This document shows positions 8,162-17,398 of a DNA stretch of 64,000 bases, piece after piece. Each line of letters begins with the position of its first letter. Position 1 is the stretch's first letter. This DNA comes from Duganella guangzhouensis (GTDB lineage Bacteria > Pseudomonadota > Gammaproteobacteria > Burkholderiales > Burkholderiaceae_D), in assembly GCF_009674535.1 (NCBI RefSeq), contig NZ_WKJK01000021.1, positions 48,286 to 112,285 on the forward strand. Reading direction: 5' to 3'. The position numbers and the translations under genes were made by a program. Under the pieces are notes generated by a model, which saw only the letters and a list, made by a program, of their open reading frames with translations, was not told the DNA's origin and searched no databases.

Positions 8162-9560
8162 TTTTCTGGAACAGCGCGTAAAACAAACCATCGTGATCCT
8201 GCCCGGAGCCGCCGGCGGGGAGCAATTGACCGGGCGCATCCAGTCGGACAGCCTGATTGCGTACAGCAAAAGCGGCCGCCTGCGCCTCGGATTCCTGCGG
8301 CCACAAGGAACATGTCACGAATAGCAATTTACCACCCGGTGCCAGCATCTGCCAAAGGTTGTCGAGGATTTTGCCGGAAAGTGTTGCAAGTTGGAGCGTG
8401 TCGCCCTTGCGGCGCAACCAGCGGATATCCGGGTGGCGGCGCACGATGCCGGAGGCGGTGCACGGCACGTCGGCCAGGATGCGGTCGTACTGCTGGCCGT
8501 CCCACCAGTCCTTGTTTTGCGCCTCGGCCGGCTTCAGCGCGGCTTGCAGTTGCAAGCGGTCGAGGTTTTCGCCGACGCGGGCCAGGCGCTTGGGATCGGC
8601 ATCCAGCGCGGTCACCTGGGCCTCGGCCAGTTCCAGGATGTGGCAGGTTTTGCCGCCCGGCGCGGCGCAGGCATCCAGCACGCGCATGCCGGGCTGCACG
8701 TCCAGCAGCGGCGCCGCCAGCTGGGCGCCGGCGTCCTGCACCGACACCACACCGTCGGCGAAGCCGGGAATCAGCTGCACGCCGACCGGTTTTTCCAGCC
8801 GCACCGCGTAGGGGCCGATCTGGGTCGCGTCCATGCCGGCCTCGGCCAGCGTAGCCAGGTATTGTTCGACCGTCGCCTTGCGGGCGTTGACGCGCAGGGT
8901 CAGCGGCGGCGCACTATTTCCGGAAGCAAGAATCTGCTGCCATTGTTGCGGCCAGGCTGTCTTGACCGCGTCGATCCACCATTGCGGATAATTCCATTTT
9001 GCGACCGGTTGCAACAGGACCGCGTCCAGCAGCGCCTTGCGCTCGCGCAGGAAGCGGCGCAGCACGGCGTTGACCATGCCCTTGGCGCGCGCGGTGTCCG
9101 GATGGGCTTCGGCGGCGCTGACGGTCTGGTCGACCACGGTGAATTCTTCGTACGGCGGGGTGTCGTCGGGCGCGGTCAGCAGCGCCAGCGCGCACGACAG
9201 CAGCGACAGCACCAGCGCTTCCGGCGCCTTGGGCGCCATCAGGCCGATCAGCGCCTCGCTCTGGCCCAGCTGGCGCATGGCGCGATAGGCGATGTCCTGC
9301 ATGGCGCCGCGCGCCTGCGGGGTGATGTCGGGCTGTTTGGACCAGACCTGGGCCAGCGCCTGCGGCAGATTGGTGCCGGTTTTGACCTGTACCACCGCGC
9401 TGGCGGCACCGATCAGGCTGTAGGCCAGGGAATCGGGCTTCAGATTGGTCTGGAACTGGGTCTGCAACGCCGGTTTCAGGTCGCGGGAATGGCTGGCGCG
9501 CAGTTTGGGCGCAGCCGGCTTGGCGGGCGACTTCAGGGAGAGCGTTGGACGCTTGTTCAT
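8154..9560 (-). CDS. rsmB: 16S rRNA (cytosine(967)-C(5))-methyltransferase
   Basis: 468 residues. Transfers a methyl group from SAM to C967 of 16S rRNA. There is an N-terminal NusB-like RNA-binding domain (~45-185) and a C-terminal Rossmann methyltransferase with SAM motif DACAAPGGKT, motif IV DVPCTASGIVRRHPDIRWLR and motif VI VTCSLWPQESE; the two cysteines are the conserved release and nucleophile residues. The N-terminal ~40 residues are basic and longer than in E. coli RsmB. It is first in the block that continues through DUF4390 to the NtrY/NtrX-like pair. Confidence 0.93.
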   Translation of the reverse strand: MNKRPTLSLKSPAKPAAPKLRASHSRDLKPALQTQFQTNLKPDSLAYSLIGAASAVVQVKTGTNLPQALAQVWSKQPDITPQARGAMQDIAYRAMRQLGQSEALIGLMAPKAPEALVLSLLSCALALLTAPDDTPPYEEFTVVDQTVSAAEAHPDTARAKGMVNAVLRRFLRERKALLDAVLLQPVAKWNYPQWWIDAVKTAWPQQWQQILASGNSAPPLTLRVNARKATVEQYLATLAEAGMDATQIGPYAVRLEKPVGVQLIPGFADGVVSVQDAGAQLAAPLLDVQPGMRVLDACAAPGGKTCHILELAEAQVTALDADPKRLARVGENLDRLQLQAALKPAEAQNKDWWDGQQYDRILADVPCTASGIVRRHPDIRWLRRKGDTLQLATLSGKILDNLWQMLAPGGKLLFVTCSLWPQESEAQAAAFAVRNQAVRLDAPGQLLPAGGSGQDHDGLFYALFQKNA

Positions 9561-9714
9561 ATGCTAATTCCAGTGGGTAACGGCCGTGATCGCGCAGTAT
9601 ACATTAGCGCCCCAGCCAAGGCGACCACGGGAGATATAAACGGTTGTATCAATCTATATCAAGCCGGATACACTTTCCGGGCGTACGATCGGGAGTTCTC
9701 ATAGGAGAAATGCC

Positions 9715-10005
9715 ATGGAAATCCAGACAGTTGAGACCGTTACCAGCCAAATTTCGCAACGTGTCATCACCATCGAAGGGGAGATCGTCCAGGTGAAAGA
9801 ACGTCTGGGCACGGTCGAAATGGACGTCGCGGTCATCAAGTCGAACTACGCCAGGCGCGAAGATATTGCACAGCTGGAAGTTAAAATGGCGCAAATGGAA
9901 AACCGGCTGCTGCGCTGGTTCTTTGCCACCGCGATCACGCTGGCCGGGCTGAGCGGCACGCTGGCGTTTCTGGCGGCGCGGTTTGTTCCGCAGTTTGTTC
10001 ATTAG
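9715..10005 (+). CDS. small coiled-coil protein with C-terminal membrane anchor
   Basis: 96 residues. Residues ~10-65 form a heptad-rich charged coiled coil (VITIEGEIVQVKERLG, QLEVKMAQMENRLL), followed by one membrane helix (~69-90, FATAITLAGLSGTLAFLAA). A good ribosome binding site, AGGAGA at 9703-9708, precedes the ATG, which supports it as a real gene despite its size. The shape resembles DUF1640/haemolysin-XhlA-like membrane-tethered coiled coils, but I do not assign a family. It stands alone between rsmB (divergent) and argS. Confidence 0.65.
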   Translation: MEIQTVETVTSQISQRVITIEGEIVQVKERLGTVEMDVAVIKSNYARREDIAQLEVKMAQMENRLLRWFFATAITLAGLSGTLAFLAARFVPQFVH

Positions 10006-10048
10006 GCAGGCCGCGCCCCGCTCCGTCCGATCCGCGCAGTATACACAG

Positions 10049-10054
10049 TATAAT
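10049..10054 (+). promoter_or_regulatory. candidate -10 element for argS
   Basis: A perfect TATAAT lies 64 bases upstream of the argS ATG in an otherwise GC-rich gap. The sequence about 17 bases further upstream is a poor -35 match, so this is a suggestion only. Confidence 0.35.
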
Positions 10055-10117
10055 ATTCGCTGTTTGGCCGGCGCCCGCGCGCCCGCCGTTTCCACTATCT
10101 GATGAAATTTTAAGCGC

Positions 10118-11827
10118 ATGCTAGCCCAACAAAAACAAGACATTACCGCCCTGTTCCAGGCCGCCCTCGCCCCTATCCTGGCCGGTACCGAAGTCACCGC
10201 CAACGTGGTGCTGGAGCGCCCGCGCGACCCGTCCCACGGTGACGTCGCCTGCAACATCGCCATGCAACTGGCCAAGCAGCTCAAAATGAATCCGCGCGAA
10301 CTGGCCACCAAGCTGGTCGACGCCCTGCTGGCCAACCCGGCCCGCGACGGCCTGATCGACAGCGCCGACATCGCCGGTCCAGGCTTCATCAACCTGCGCG
10401 TCAGCGCCGCCTCGAAACAGGCCGTGGTCAAGACCGTGCTGGCGCAAGGCGCCGCCTACGGCACCGCCGACGCTGGCGCCGGCAAAAAAGTCATCATCGA
10501 ATTCGTCTCCGCCAACCCGACCGGCCCGCTGCACGTCGGCCACGGCCGCCAGGCCGCGCTGGGCGACGCGCTGTCGTCGCTGTTCGTCTCGCAAGGCTAC
10601 GACGTCACCCGCGAGTTTTACTACAACGACGCCGGCGTACAGATCCAGACTCTGGCCAACTCGGTGCAGGCACGCCTGCGCGGCTACAAGCCGGGCGACG
10701 CTGCATGGCCGGAATCGGCCTACAACGGCGACTACATCGCCGACATCGCCGAAGACTTCAAACAGAAGAAAACCGTGTCCGCCTCCGACGGCTCGCCGGC
10801 CACCGCCTCCGGCGACATCGAAGACATCGAATCGATCCGCGCCTTCGCCGTGACCTACCTGCGTAACGAGCAGGACATCGACCTGCAAGCCTTTGGCGTC
10901 AAGTTCGACAACTACTACCTGGAATCGTCGCTGTACTCGGACGGCAAAGTGGAAGCCGCCGTCGACATGCTGAACAAATCCGGCAAAACCTACGAGGAAG
11001 ACGGCGCGCTGTGGCTGCGCACCGAGGACTACGGCGACGACAAGAACCGCGTCATGCGCAAGAAGGACGGCACCTACACCTACTTCGTGCCGGACGTGGC
11101 CTACCACATCGTCAAATTCCAGCGCGGCTTCCAGCAGGCCATCAACGTGCAAGGCTCCGACCACCACGGCACCATCGCCCGCGTGCGCGCCGGTCTGCAA
11201 GCGGTCAACGTCGGCATCCCGCAAGGCTTCCCCGACTACGTGCTGCACAAAATGGTCACCGTGATGAAGGGCGGCGAAGAGGTCAAGATCTCCAAGCGCG
11301 CCGGCTCCTACGTCACCGTGCGCGACCTGATCGAATGGTCGGGCGGCGGCGACATCACCAAGGGCCGCGACGCCGTGCGCTTCTTCCTGATCTCGCGTAA
11401 AGCCGACACCGAATTCGTGTTCGACGTCGACGTCGCGTTGAAAACCTCGGACGAGAATCCAGTCTATTATGTGCAGTACGCCCACGCGCGTATCTGCCGC
11501 ATGCTGGAACAATGGACCGGCAACGAAGCCGACCTGGCCAACGTCGACCTGTCGCCGCTGACCGCGCCAACCGAAGCGGCGCTGCTGGCGACGCTGGCCG
11601 CGTATCCGGAAGCACTGGCGCGCGCCCAGGCGGAACTGGGCCCGCACCAGATCGCGTTCTACCTGCGCGACCTGGCCGCCAACCTGCACAGCTTCTACTT
11701 CGCGGAACGCGTGCTGGTCGACGACGAGGCGCTGAAGGCGGCACGTATCGCGCTGATGGTCGCGACCCGCCAGGTGCTGCGCAACGGCCTGGCGCTGATC
11801 GGTGTTTCGGCTCCCAACAAAATGTAA
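10118..11827 (+). CDS. argS: arginyl-tRNA synthetase
   Basis: 569 residues. Charges tRNA-Arg with arginine. The N-terminal tRNA-recognition domain (~1-110) is followed by the class I catalytic core with the HIGH-type motif HVGHGRQAALGDAL and the KMSKS-type motif KISKRAGSYV; a DALR-like anticodon domain closes the protein (~455-569, including YVQYAHARICRML). The length is normal for the bacterial enzyme. A SPOR protein gene follows after 21 bases and is probably in the same transcript. Confidence 0.95.
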   Translation: MLAQQKQDITALFQAALAPILAGTEVTANVVLERPRDPSHGDVACNIAMQLAKQLKMNPRELATKLVDALLANPARDGLIDSADIAGPGFINLRVSAASKQAVVKTVLAQGAAYGTADAGAGKKVIIEFVSANPTGPLHVGHGRQAALGDALSSLFVSQGYDVTREFYYNDAGVQIQTLANSVQARLRGYKPGDAAWPESAYNGDYIADIAEDFKQKKTVSASDGSPATASGDIEDIESIRAFAVTYLRNEQDIDLQAFGVKFDNYYLESSLYSDGKVEAAVDMLNKSGKTYEEDGALWLRTEDYGDDKNRVMRKKDGTYTYFVPDVAYHIVKFQRGFQQAINVQGSDHHGTIARVRAGLQAVNVGIPQGFPDYVLHKMVTVMKGGEEVKISKRAGSYVTVRDLIEWSGGGDITKGRDAVRFFLISRKADTEFVFDVDVALKTSDENPVYYVQYAHARICRMLEQWTGNEADLANVDLSPLTAPTEAALLATLAAYPEALARAQAELGPHQIAFYLRDLAANLHSFYFAERVLVDDEALKAARIALMVATRQVLRNGLALIGVSAPNKM

Positions 11828-11848
11828 TTGCGAAGGACATCCCGCACA

Positions 11849-12541
11849 ATGAATTTCCGCTCCAGCTTTACTCCGCGTAGCAAACAGCAGGGCAACACCT
11901 TCATCGGCATTATCATCGGCCTGGTTATCGGCCTGAGTATCGCCGTGGTGGTGGCGCTGATGATTACCAAAGGCTCGACTCCGTTCACCGACAAGGGCCA
12001 TCCGAGTAAAACGACGGAACCGACTGCGGGACAGATCGCCGATCCTAACAAGCCTATGTACGGCAACAAGGACGCCGCGCGCGAAGCCGCCAAGGACCTC
12101 TCGCGCGACCAGCAGGCGCCTGCCGCACCGGCAGCACCGGCTCCGGCGGCTAGCGCGGCCGACCAGTTGCAGGCGGTGGTGGACAAGATCCAGGCTGCGC
12201 CAGCCAAGCCGGCACCGGCCGTGCCCAACGCCGCCAACGTCACGCCGCAACCGGCCGCCAAAGCCGCCGCGCCGGCAGCAGCAGCTGCCGATGCTGGCGA
12301 CGAAAAATTCACCTACTATCTGCAAGCCGGCGCCTTCCGCGAAGTGGCCGACGCCGAAAACGCCCGCGCCAAGCTGGCCCTGCTCGGCTTTGAAGCCAAC
12401 ATCTCGGACCGCGCCACCGATACCGGCGTACTGCATCGCGTGCGTCTCGGCCCTTACAACCAGGTCGAGACCATGAACAAGGTCCGTAGCAAACTGTCCG
12501 AAAACGGCGTTGATGTCGCCGTTGTCCGCAACCAGAAATAA
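11849..12541 (+). CDS. SPOR-domain protein, FtsN-like
   Basis: 230 residues in FtsN-like order: short basic cytoplasmic tail (~1-18), one membrane helix (TFIGIIIGLVIGLSIAVVVA), a long Ala/Pro-rich periplasmic linker (~60-150) and a C-terminal SPOR domain (~155-229, YYLQAGAFREVADAENARAK). SPOR domains bind denuded septal peptidoglycan, so a division-site role is likely. The ATG at 11849 follows GAAGGA; an upstream TTG is rejected. It lies between argS and the dsbA-type gene, a common betaproteobacterial arrangement. Confidence 0.85.
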   Translation: MNFRSSFTPRSKQQGNTFIGIIIGLVIGLSIAVVVALMITKGSTPFTDKGHPSKTTEPTAGQIADPNKPMYGNKDAAREAAKDLSRDQQAPAAPAAPAPAASAADQLQAVVDKIQAAPAKPAPAVPNAANVTPQPAAKAAAPAAAAADAGDEKFTYYLQAGAFREVADAENARAKLALLGFEANISDRATDTGVLHRVRLGPYNQVETMNKVRSKLSENGVDVAVVRNQK

Positions 12542-12555
12542 ATCTAGGAGTAACG

Positions 12556-13221
12556 ATGCGATTCCTGAAGTTCGTCCTGACCGCCCTGACCCTGAGCGCC
12601 GTGGCGCTGAGCGCCTCCGCCTCGCCCACCGATCCAAAACTGGGCACCGAATACAAAGCGCTGAACACGCCCCAGCCGGTGGACACCGGCAAAAAAGTCG
12701 AAGTGATCGAGTTCTTCGACTACGCCTGCCCGCACTGCGCCGGCTTTGACAGCACGCTCAACGCCTGGGTCAAAAAACAGGGCGACAACATCGTCTTCAA
12801 GCGCGTCCACATCGGCCGCCAGAACGGCGACCTGCCGCAAGCGAAAATGTTCTACACGCTGCAAGCCATGGGCGTTCTAACGCCTGAACTGCACAGCAAG
12901 GCGTTCGACGAAATCCACGTCAACCACAACCGCATGAACCGCGATGAGCTGGTGTTCGACTTCGTCGCCAAGCAGGGCGTGGACCGTCAGAAGTTCATCG
13001 ACACCTATCGCGGCTTCGGCGTCGCCGGCCATATGCGCAAGGCGCTGGCCATGATGGACGCCTACCAGGTCGAATTCTGGCCACTGCTGGCGGTGGACGG
13101 CAAATGGATCACCGCACCATCAATGGCTGACGCCAACGCCAGCAGCGAAGCACAGCTGAACGACGCCGTGACGCGCGTGCTGGACGCGCTGGTGATCAAA
13201 GCCAAAGCAGAGAAGAAGTAA
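12556..13221 (+). CDS. dsbA: periplasmic thiol:disulfide oxidoreductase, DsbA type
   Basis: 221 residues. Introduces disulfide bonds into exported proteins. A signal peptide (~1-23, ending ALSASAS) precedes a thioredoxin fold with active site C58-P-H-C61 in FDYACPHCAGF, the classic DsbA dipeptide, and an inserted helical domain. The cis-Pro loop near VDGKWITAPSM lies at the C-terminal end. AGGAG sits 6 bases before the ATG. It would need a DsbB partner, which is not in this window. Confidence 0.9.
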   Translation: MRFLKFVLTALTLSAVALSASASPTDPKLGTEYKALNTPQPVDTGKKVEVIEFFDYACPHCAGFDSTLNAWVKKQGDNIVFKRVHIGRQNGDLPQAKMFYTLQAMGVLTPELHSKAFDEIHVNHNRMNRDELVFDFVAKQGVDRQKFIDTYRGFGVAGHMRKALAMMDAYQVEFWPLLAVDGKWITAPSMADANASSEAQLNDAVTRVLDALVIKAKAEKK

Positions 13222-13223
13222 GC

Positions 13224-14003
13224 ATGGCGCCTTTGCGCGTCTTCATCACCGGCGCATCCAGTGGACTGGGCGCCGCGTTGGCCCGCCAGTATGCGTCGCA
13301 AGGCGCTACCCTCGGCCTGCTGGCCCGGCGCGGCGACGCGCTGGACGCCCTGATCGCCGCCCTCCCCAACGCCGAACGCCACCGCGCCTATGCGGTGGAC
13401 GTGCGCGACCACGCCGCCATCAACGACGCCGCGCAAGCCTTCCTGACGCATGCCGGCGGTGTTGACGTGGTGATCGCCAATGCCGGCATCTCGGTCGGCA
13501 CGCTGACCGAGTACGCCGAAGATATCGACGTTTTCGCCGACGTCATCGCCACCAACGTGGTGGCCACCGCCGCCACCTTCGCGCCCTTCATCGCCGCCAT
13601 GCGCACGCAGCGCACGCCGGGACGGCTGGTCGGCGTCGGCAGCGTGGCCGGCATTCGCGGCCTGCCCGGCGCCGAAGCGTACAGCGCCTCCAAGGCCGCC
13701 GTGATCAGCTACTGCGAATCGCTGCGGCTGGAAATGAAACCCTACGGCATCCGCGTGGTCACCCTCTGCCCCGGCTACATCGACACCCCGATGACGCAGG
13801 TGAATCCGTATCCGATGCCGTTCCTGATGGCGCCCGACAAATTCGCCGCGCGCGCCGCACAAGTGATCGCCGCCGGCAGTAGCTACGCGGTGATCCCGTG
13901 GCAGATGGGCGTGGTGGCCAAGGTGCTGCGCCTGCTGCCCAACAGCGTCTACGACTGGGCCTTCGGCAAGGCGCCGCACAAACCTCGTAAAAAAGCAGCA
14001 TGA
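13224..14003 (+). CDS. short-chain dehydrogenase/reductase
   Basis: 259-residue classical SDR. The nucleotide-binding motif TGASSGLGAALA is at the N-terminus, NAG is in the fourth strand (VVIANAGISV), and the catalytic Ser and Tyr-x-x-x-Lys are present (VGSVAGIRG, YSASKAAV). The C-terminal region (PYPMPFLMAPDKFAARAAQ) resembles the YdfG/YqjQ-like group. It starts 2 bases after the dsbA-type gene and its stop overlaps the birA start (ATGA), so it is part of that transcript. The substrate is unknown. Confidence 0.88.
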   Translation: MAPLRVFITGASSGLGAALARQYASQGATLGLLARRGDALDALIAALPNAERHRAYAVDVRDHAAINDAAQAFLTHAGGVDVVIANAGISVGTLTEYAEDIDVFADVIATNVVATAATFAPFIAAMRTQRTPGRLVGVGSVAGIRGLPGAEAYSASKAAVISYCESLRLEMKPYGIRVVTLCPGYIDTPMTQVNPYPMPFLMAPDKFAARAAQVIAAGSSYAVIPWQMGVVAKVLRLLPNSVYDWAFGKAPHKPRKKAA

Positions 14004-14800
14004 CTCAACTGAACGCATCAGCCATCGCCGCGCACTGCGCCACCTCCGCCAGTCATGTGGCGATTGAGGTGGTGGCCGAAACCGGCTCCACCAACGCCGA
14101 CCTGCTGGCCCGTATCGGCAGCATGCCAGGGCCGGTGCTGCGCATCGCGGAAAACCAGACCGCCGGCCGTGGCCGCGCCGGCCGTTCCTGGCTGTCGCAT
14201 CCCGGCGCCGCGCTGATGTTTTCGCTGGCGTGGCGCTTCAAGGGGCCGCTGCACGCCATGTCCGGCCTGCCGATGGCGGTCGGCGTGGCGCTGGCCGAAA
14301 CCATCGCCACGCTAGGCGTGCCGGTGCAGATCAAATGGCCCAACGATTTACTGCGCGACGGCGCCAAGCTGGCCGGCATCCTGGTTGAAACGCAGAGCAC
14401 CGACGACGGCATCTGGGCCGTGATTGGCGCCGGCATCAATCTGCTGATGCCGGATGAACTGGAAGCGGCCATCGGCCGCGAAGTGGCGGCCGCGCCATGG
14501 CTGGCGCAGATGGACCGCAACCAGCTGATGGCCGCGCTATTAAGCCGCCTGGCCGCCGTGCTGGCGGAATTCGACGACACCGGCTTCGCGCCATTTGTCG
14601 AACGCTGGAACGCGCTGCACGCCTGGCAGGGCCAGGACGTGGTGCTGCTGGACCAGGGCGCCGTGGTGCAGCAAGGCCGCGCCGCTGGCGTCGACGCCAT
14701 TGGCCGTCTGCTGCTGGACACCGATGCCGGTCGCGTCGAGATCCTGTCCGGCGACGTCTCGCTACGCCTGAACGCAGCACAACCCGGAGCACAACCATGA
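14000..14800 (+). CDS. birA: biotin--[acetyl-CoA-carboxylase] ligase
   Basis: 266 residues. Attaches biotin to acetyl-CoA carboxylase via biotinyl-AMP. The catalytic motif AGRGRAGRSWLSHPG and the lysine-containing IKWPNDLL are conserved, followed by the small C-terminal SH3-like domain (~220-262). The N-terminal winged helix of bifunctional BirA repressors is missing, so this should be an enzyme without direct DNA binding. ATGA overlaps join it to the SDR before and coaX after. Confidence 0.92.
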   Translation: MTQLNASAIAAHCATSASHVAIEVVAETGSTNADLLARIGSMPGPVLRIAENQTAGRGRAGRSWLSHPGAALMFSLAWRFKGPLHAMSGLPMAVGVALAETIATLGVPVQIKWPNDLLRDGAKLAGILVETQSTDDGIWAVIGAGINLLMPDELEAAIGREVAAAPWLAQMDRNQLMAALLSRLAAVLAEFDDTGFAPFVERWNALHAWQGQDVVLLDQGAVVQQGRAAGVDAIGRLLLDTDAGRVEILSGDVSLRLNAAQPGAQP

Positions 14801-15549
14801 TTTTGCTGATCGACGCCGGCAACACCCGCGTCAAATGGGCGCTGGCCGCGCCGGGCGCGCAGCTGGGCGACTGGATCGCCCACGGCGCCGCCACCCACGC
14901 CGACATGCCGCAACTGGAACTGGCCTGGTGCGAAGCCGCCGCCACCCACGGCATCCAGCGCATCCTGATCGCCAACGTCGCCGGCAACGCGCTGCGCGTG
15001 CAGCTGGAATACGTGCTGCAGCGCTGCATGGGGCAGCTGACGCCGGAATGGTTTGCCTCGCTGCCGGCGCTGGCCGGCGTCACCAACGGCTACCGCAATC
15101 CATCACAGCTGGGCTGCGACCGTTTTGCCGCCGCCATCGCCGGCCACGCGCTGGCGCCCGAGCAGCGCGTCATCGTGGTCAACTGCGGCACCGCCACCAC
15201 CATCGACGCCGTCACACCCGACGGCGTGTTCCTGGGCGGGATGATCCTGCCTGGCCTGGGCCTGATGGCCAGCTCGCTGGCGCGCAATACCGCGCAGTTG
15301 CCGCAGATCGCCCAGGACGGCAATCTGCCGGACGGCTTCGCGGACAATACCGATGATGCTATTCTGAGCGGCATTCTGGCCGCGCAGAGTGGCGCCGTCG
15401 AACATGCGTGCGCCGCGCACCGCGCCGAGGCTTGCATCATCTCCGGCGGCGCCGCGCCCTACATTGCGCCGATGCTGAAAGTACCGTACCGTATCGTCGA
15501 AAACGTTGTGCTGATCGGCCTCCATGCCGCCGTCGCCAACGCCGAATAA
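14797..15549 (+). CDS. coaX: type III pantothenate kinase
   Basis: 250 residues. First step of coenzyme A synthesis (pantothenate to 4'-phosphopantothenate). The acetate/sugar kinase fold is evident from MILLIDAGNTRVKWAL (phosphate 1), the central NPSQLGCDRFAA-like substrate loop (GLRNPSQLGCDR equivalent), VNCGTATTIDAV (phosphate 2) and GGMILPGLGLM. The ATG at 14797 overlaps the birA TGA, and birA-coaX pairing is usual in Betaproteobacteria. Confidence 0.92.
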   Translation: MILLIDAGNTRVKWALAAPGAQLGDWIAHGAATHADMPQLELAWCEAAATHGIQRILIANVAGNALRVQLEYVLQRCMGQLTPEWFASLPALAGVTNGYRNPSQLGCDRFAAAIAGHALAPEQRVIVVNCGTATTIDAVTPDGVFLGGMILPGLGLMASSLARNTAQLPQIAQDGNLPDGFADNTDDAILSGILAAQSGAVEHACAAHRAEACIISGGAAPYIAPMLKVPYRIVENVVLIGLHAAVANAE

Positions 15550-15559
15550 GGATAGCCCT

Positions 15560-16243
15560 GTGCTGAAGTTTATTTTCTGGTCCCTGCTTGCCGTGAATGC
15601 CGCGCTGTTCGCGTATGGACGCGGCTATCTGGGCCACTTCAGCGGTAACGAACACGAGCCGCAACGCCTGCTCAACCAGCTGAATGCCGACAAGCTGGCG
15701 ATCGTCCCGGCCGACAAGGCCAATGCCGCCGCCGTGGTGACGCCGGCCGCCGCCCCGGAAGCGGAAGCCAAGGCGGCACCGTTGGCCTGCGTGGAGATCA
15801 CCAGCTTTGTGCTGGCCGATGCGCGCCGCTTCGAGCATCAGCTGGAGGCGCTCAACCTGGGCGACCGCCAGTCGCGCCACAATCTGCCGGGCAGCGAGGT
15901 ATCGAGCTATATCGTTTATATTCCACCGCAAGGCAGCAAGGAAGGTGCCGACAAGAAGGCCGGCGAACTGCGCGCGCTTGGCGTCACCAACTACTTCATC
16001 ATGTCCGATGCCTCGCCGCTGCGCTGGGGGATTTCGCTAGGCGTGTTCAAGACCGAGGGCGCGGCACAGAACCAACTGGCGGCGCTGATGAAGCAAGGCG
16101 TGCGCACCGCACGCGTGGCGCCGCGCTACAGCGGCAGCAAACTGCTGGCATTCCAGTTCCGCGAAGTTGATCCGGAGCTGAAGGCCAAGCTGGAAAAAAT
16201 CCGCGCCGGCTTCCCCAACACCGAAACCCGCAGTTGCAAGTAA
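15560..16243 (+). CDS. SPOR-domain membrane protein
   Basis: 227 residues from a GTG start with AAGGAT upstream. One N-terminal membrane helix (FIFWSLLAVNAALFAYG) is followed by a periplasmic region with an Ala-rich linker and a divergent SPOR-like domain (~130-205, ISLGVFKTEGAAQNQLAALM). It follows coaX by 10 bases and is likely in that operon. Its TAA directly abuts the TGA of the convergent rlpA, with no spacer. Its target is probably peptidoglycan, but the SPOR match is weaker than in the other two SPOR proteins here. Confidence 0.75.
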   Translation: MLKFIFWSLLAVNAALFAYGRGYLGHFSGNEHEPQRLLNQLNADKLAIVPADKANAAAVVTPAAAPEAEAKAAPLACVEITSFVLADARRFEHQLEALNLGDRQSRHNLPGSEVSSYIVYIPPQGSKEGADKKAGELRALGVTNYFIMSDASPLRWGISLGVFKTEGAAQNQLAALMKQGVRTARVAPRYSGSKLLAFQFREVDPELKAKLEKIRAGFPNTETRSCK

Positions 16244-17398
16244 TCAGCGCTGCACAACGATGGGCTTGAGGCCCAGCGACGACGGTAACCCTTGCGCTGC
16301 CTGCTGCGCTTCCTGGCGGCTGGCGTATGGCCCGCCGAACAGGCGGAACACTGCCCCGCCCTGCACCACTTCCAATCCATTCAGTTTGCCGGACAGCTTG
16401 GTGCGTACCGCTTCCGCATTCTCGGCGCGCGCGTAGGCGCCCAGTTGCAGATAGAAACCGCCGGCCGCCGCCGGTGCGTTCGGCGCGGCGTAAGCTGCCG
16501 GCGCGCGATCGGCCAGCATCAGCGATTCGATATCGCGTGGCGCGCTGACTGCGTCCTGCGTGGTCGCCGGCGCCGCGACAGGTGCGGATGGCGTCAGCAC
16601 CAGCGGCGTGTCCACCATCTTTGCGGTCACGGTCGGCGTCGGTGCGCCGGGCTGCGTCGCGCGCAACTGGTCTTTCGGCTGCGGCGTCAGGCGCGGCTTG
16701 GTGCTGCCGGATACGCCTTCGCGCGTGGCCAGCATGCGGTCGACTTCTTCCGGCAGAATGCGCTCGATCTTCAGCTCATGGCTGCCCTTGCCCAGCAAGC
16801 CAAGCTTCAGCGCCGCCGTGTATGACACGTCGATCGCGCGATTCGAATGGAACGGCCCACGGTCGTTGATGCGCACGACAACCGAAGCGCCACTCACCAT
16901 ATTGGTCAGACGCGCATACGAAGGAATCGGCAGGATGGGATGCGCGGCCGTCATCTTGTACATATCGTACAGCTCACCGGACGAAGTGCGCTGGCCGTGG
17001 AACTTCTTGCCATACCAGCTGCCAACGCCAATCTGCGTGAACGGTTCATCGTCGGTAATCGGCGTATAGGTTTTGCCGAATACCGTGTACGGACGGTTGG
17101 AACGCGGCAGCAGCGGATCGTTGCGCACGTCGGCGTCCGGTGTGTCCATCAAATTAGGCGGCGGTGAATCACCGGGGCCATCGTCCTGATAATAACCACC
17201 GCGACCCGAATTCGCCGGCGGCAGCACCGGCAGCGAAGGATCGGGCTTGGCGCCCGATGGCGGCTTGATCGACGGCGTGCCGGTTTGCGCTGGACGTGGT
17301 GTGGGCTGTGTCGCCACCGGCGCCGTGCCGCACCCCACCAGCACCAGCGCGGAAGCGATGGCACTCAGCTTGAGGAGATGCTTAGTTCGCAGGCGCAT
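16244..17398 (-). CDS. rlpA: septal ring lytic transglycosylase RlpA family lipoprotein
   Basis: 384 residues. A lipoprotein signal with lipobox LVLVGC (start MRLRTKHLLKL) precedes a Pro-rich linker. The double-psi beta-barrel follows (~125-215) with GVGSWYGKKFHGQRTSSGE, the acid/base region and VRINDRGPFHSNRAIDVS. A C-terminal SPOR domain closes it (~305-383, GGFYLQLGAYARAENAEAVR). RlpA cleaves naked glycan strands at the septum in Pseudomonas; here the expected place is the inner leaflet of the outer membrane. Its start overlaps the end of the downstream PBP2 gene by 17 bases, so it is the last gene of the mre operon. Confidence 0.92.
   Translation of the reverse strand: MRLRTKHLLKLSAIASALVLVGCGTAPVATQPTPRPAQTGTPSIKPPSGAKPDPSLPVLPPANSGRGGYYQDDGPGDSPPPNLMDTPDADVRNDPLLPRSNRPYTVFGKTYTPITDDEPFTQIGVGSWYGKKFHGQRTSSGELYDMYKMTAAHPILPIPSYARLTNMVSGASVVVRINDRGPFHSNRAIDVSYTAALKLGLLGKGSHELKIERILPEEVDRMLATREGVSGSTKPRLTPQPKDQLRATQPGAPTPTVTAKMVDTPLVLTPSAPVAAPATTQDAVSAPRDIESLMLADRAPAAYAAPNAPAAAGGFYLQLGAYARAENAEAVRTKLSGKLNGLEVVQGGAVFRLFGGPYASRQEAQQAAQGLPSSLGLKPIVVQR

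Noticed and set aside
10121..12637. 838-residue open frame antisense to argS and the SPOR gene
   Set aside because: Its translation is rich in Arg/Gly/Val/His with no domain and mirrors high-GC coding DNA; argS on the other strand has clear motifs.
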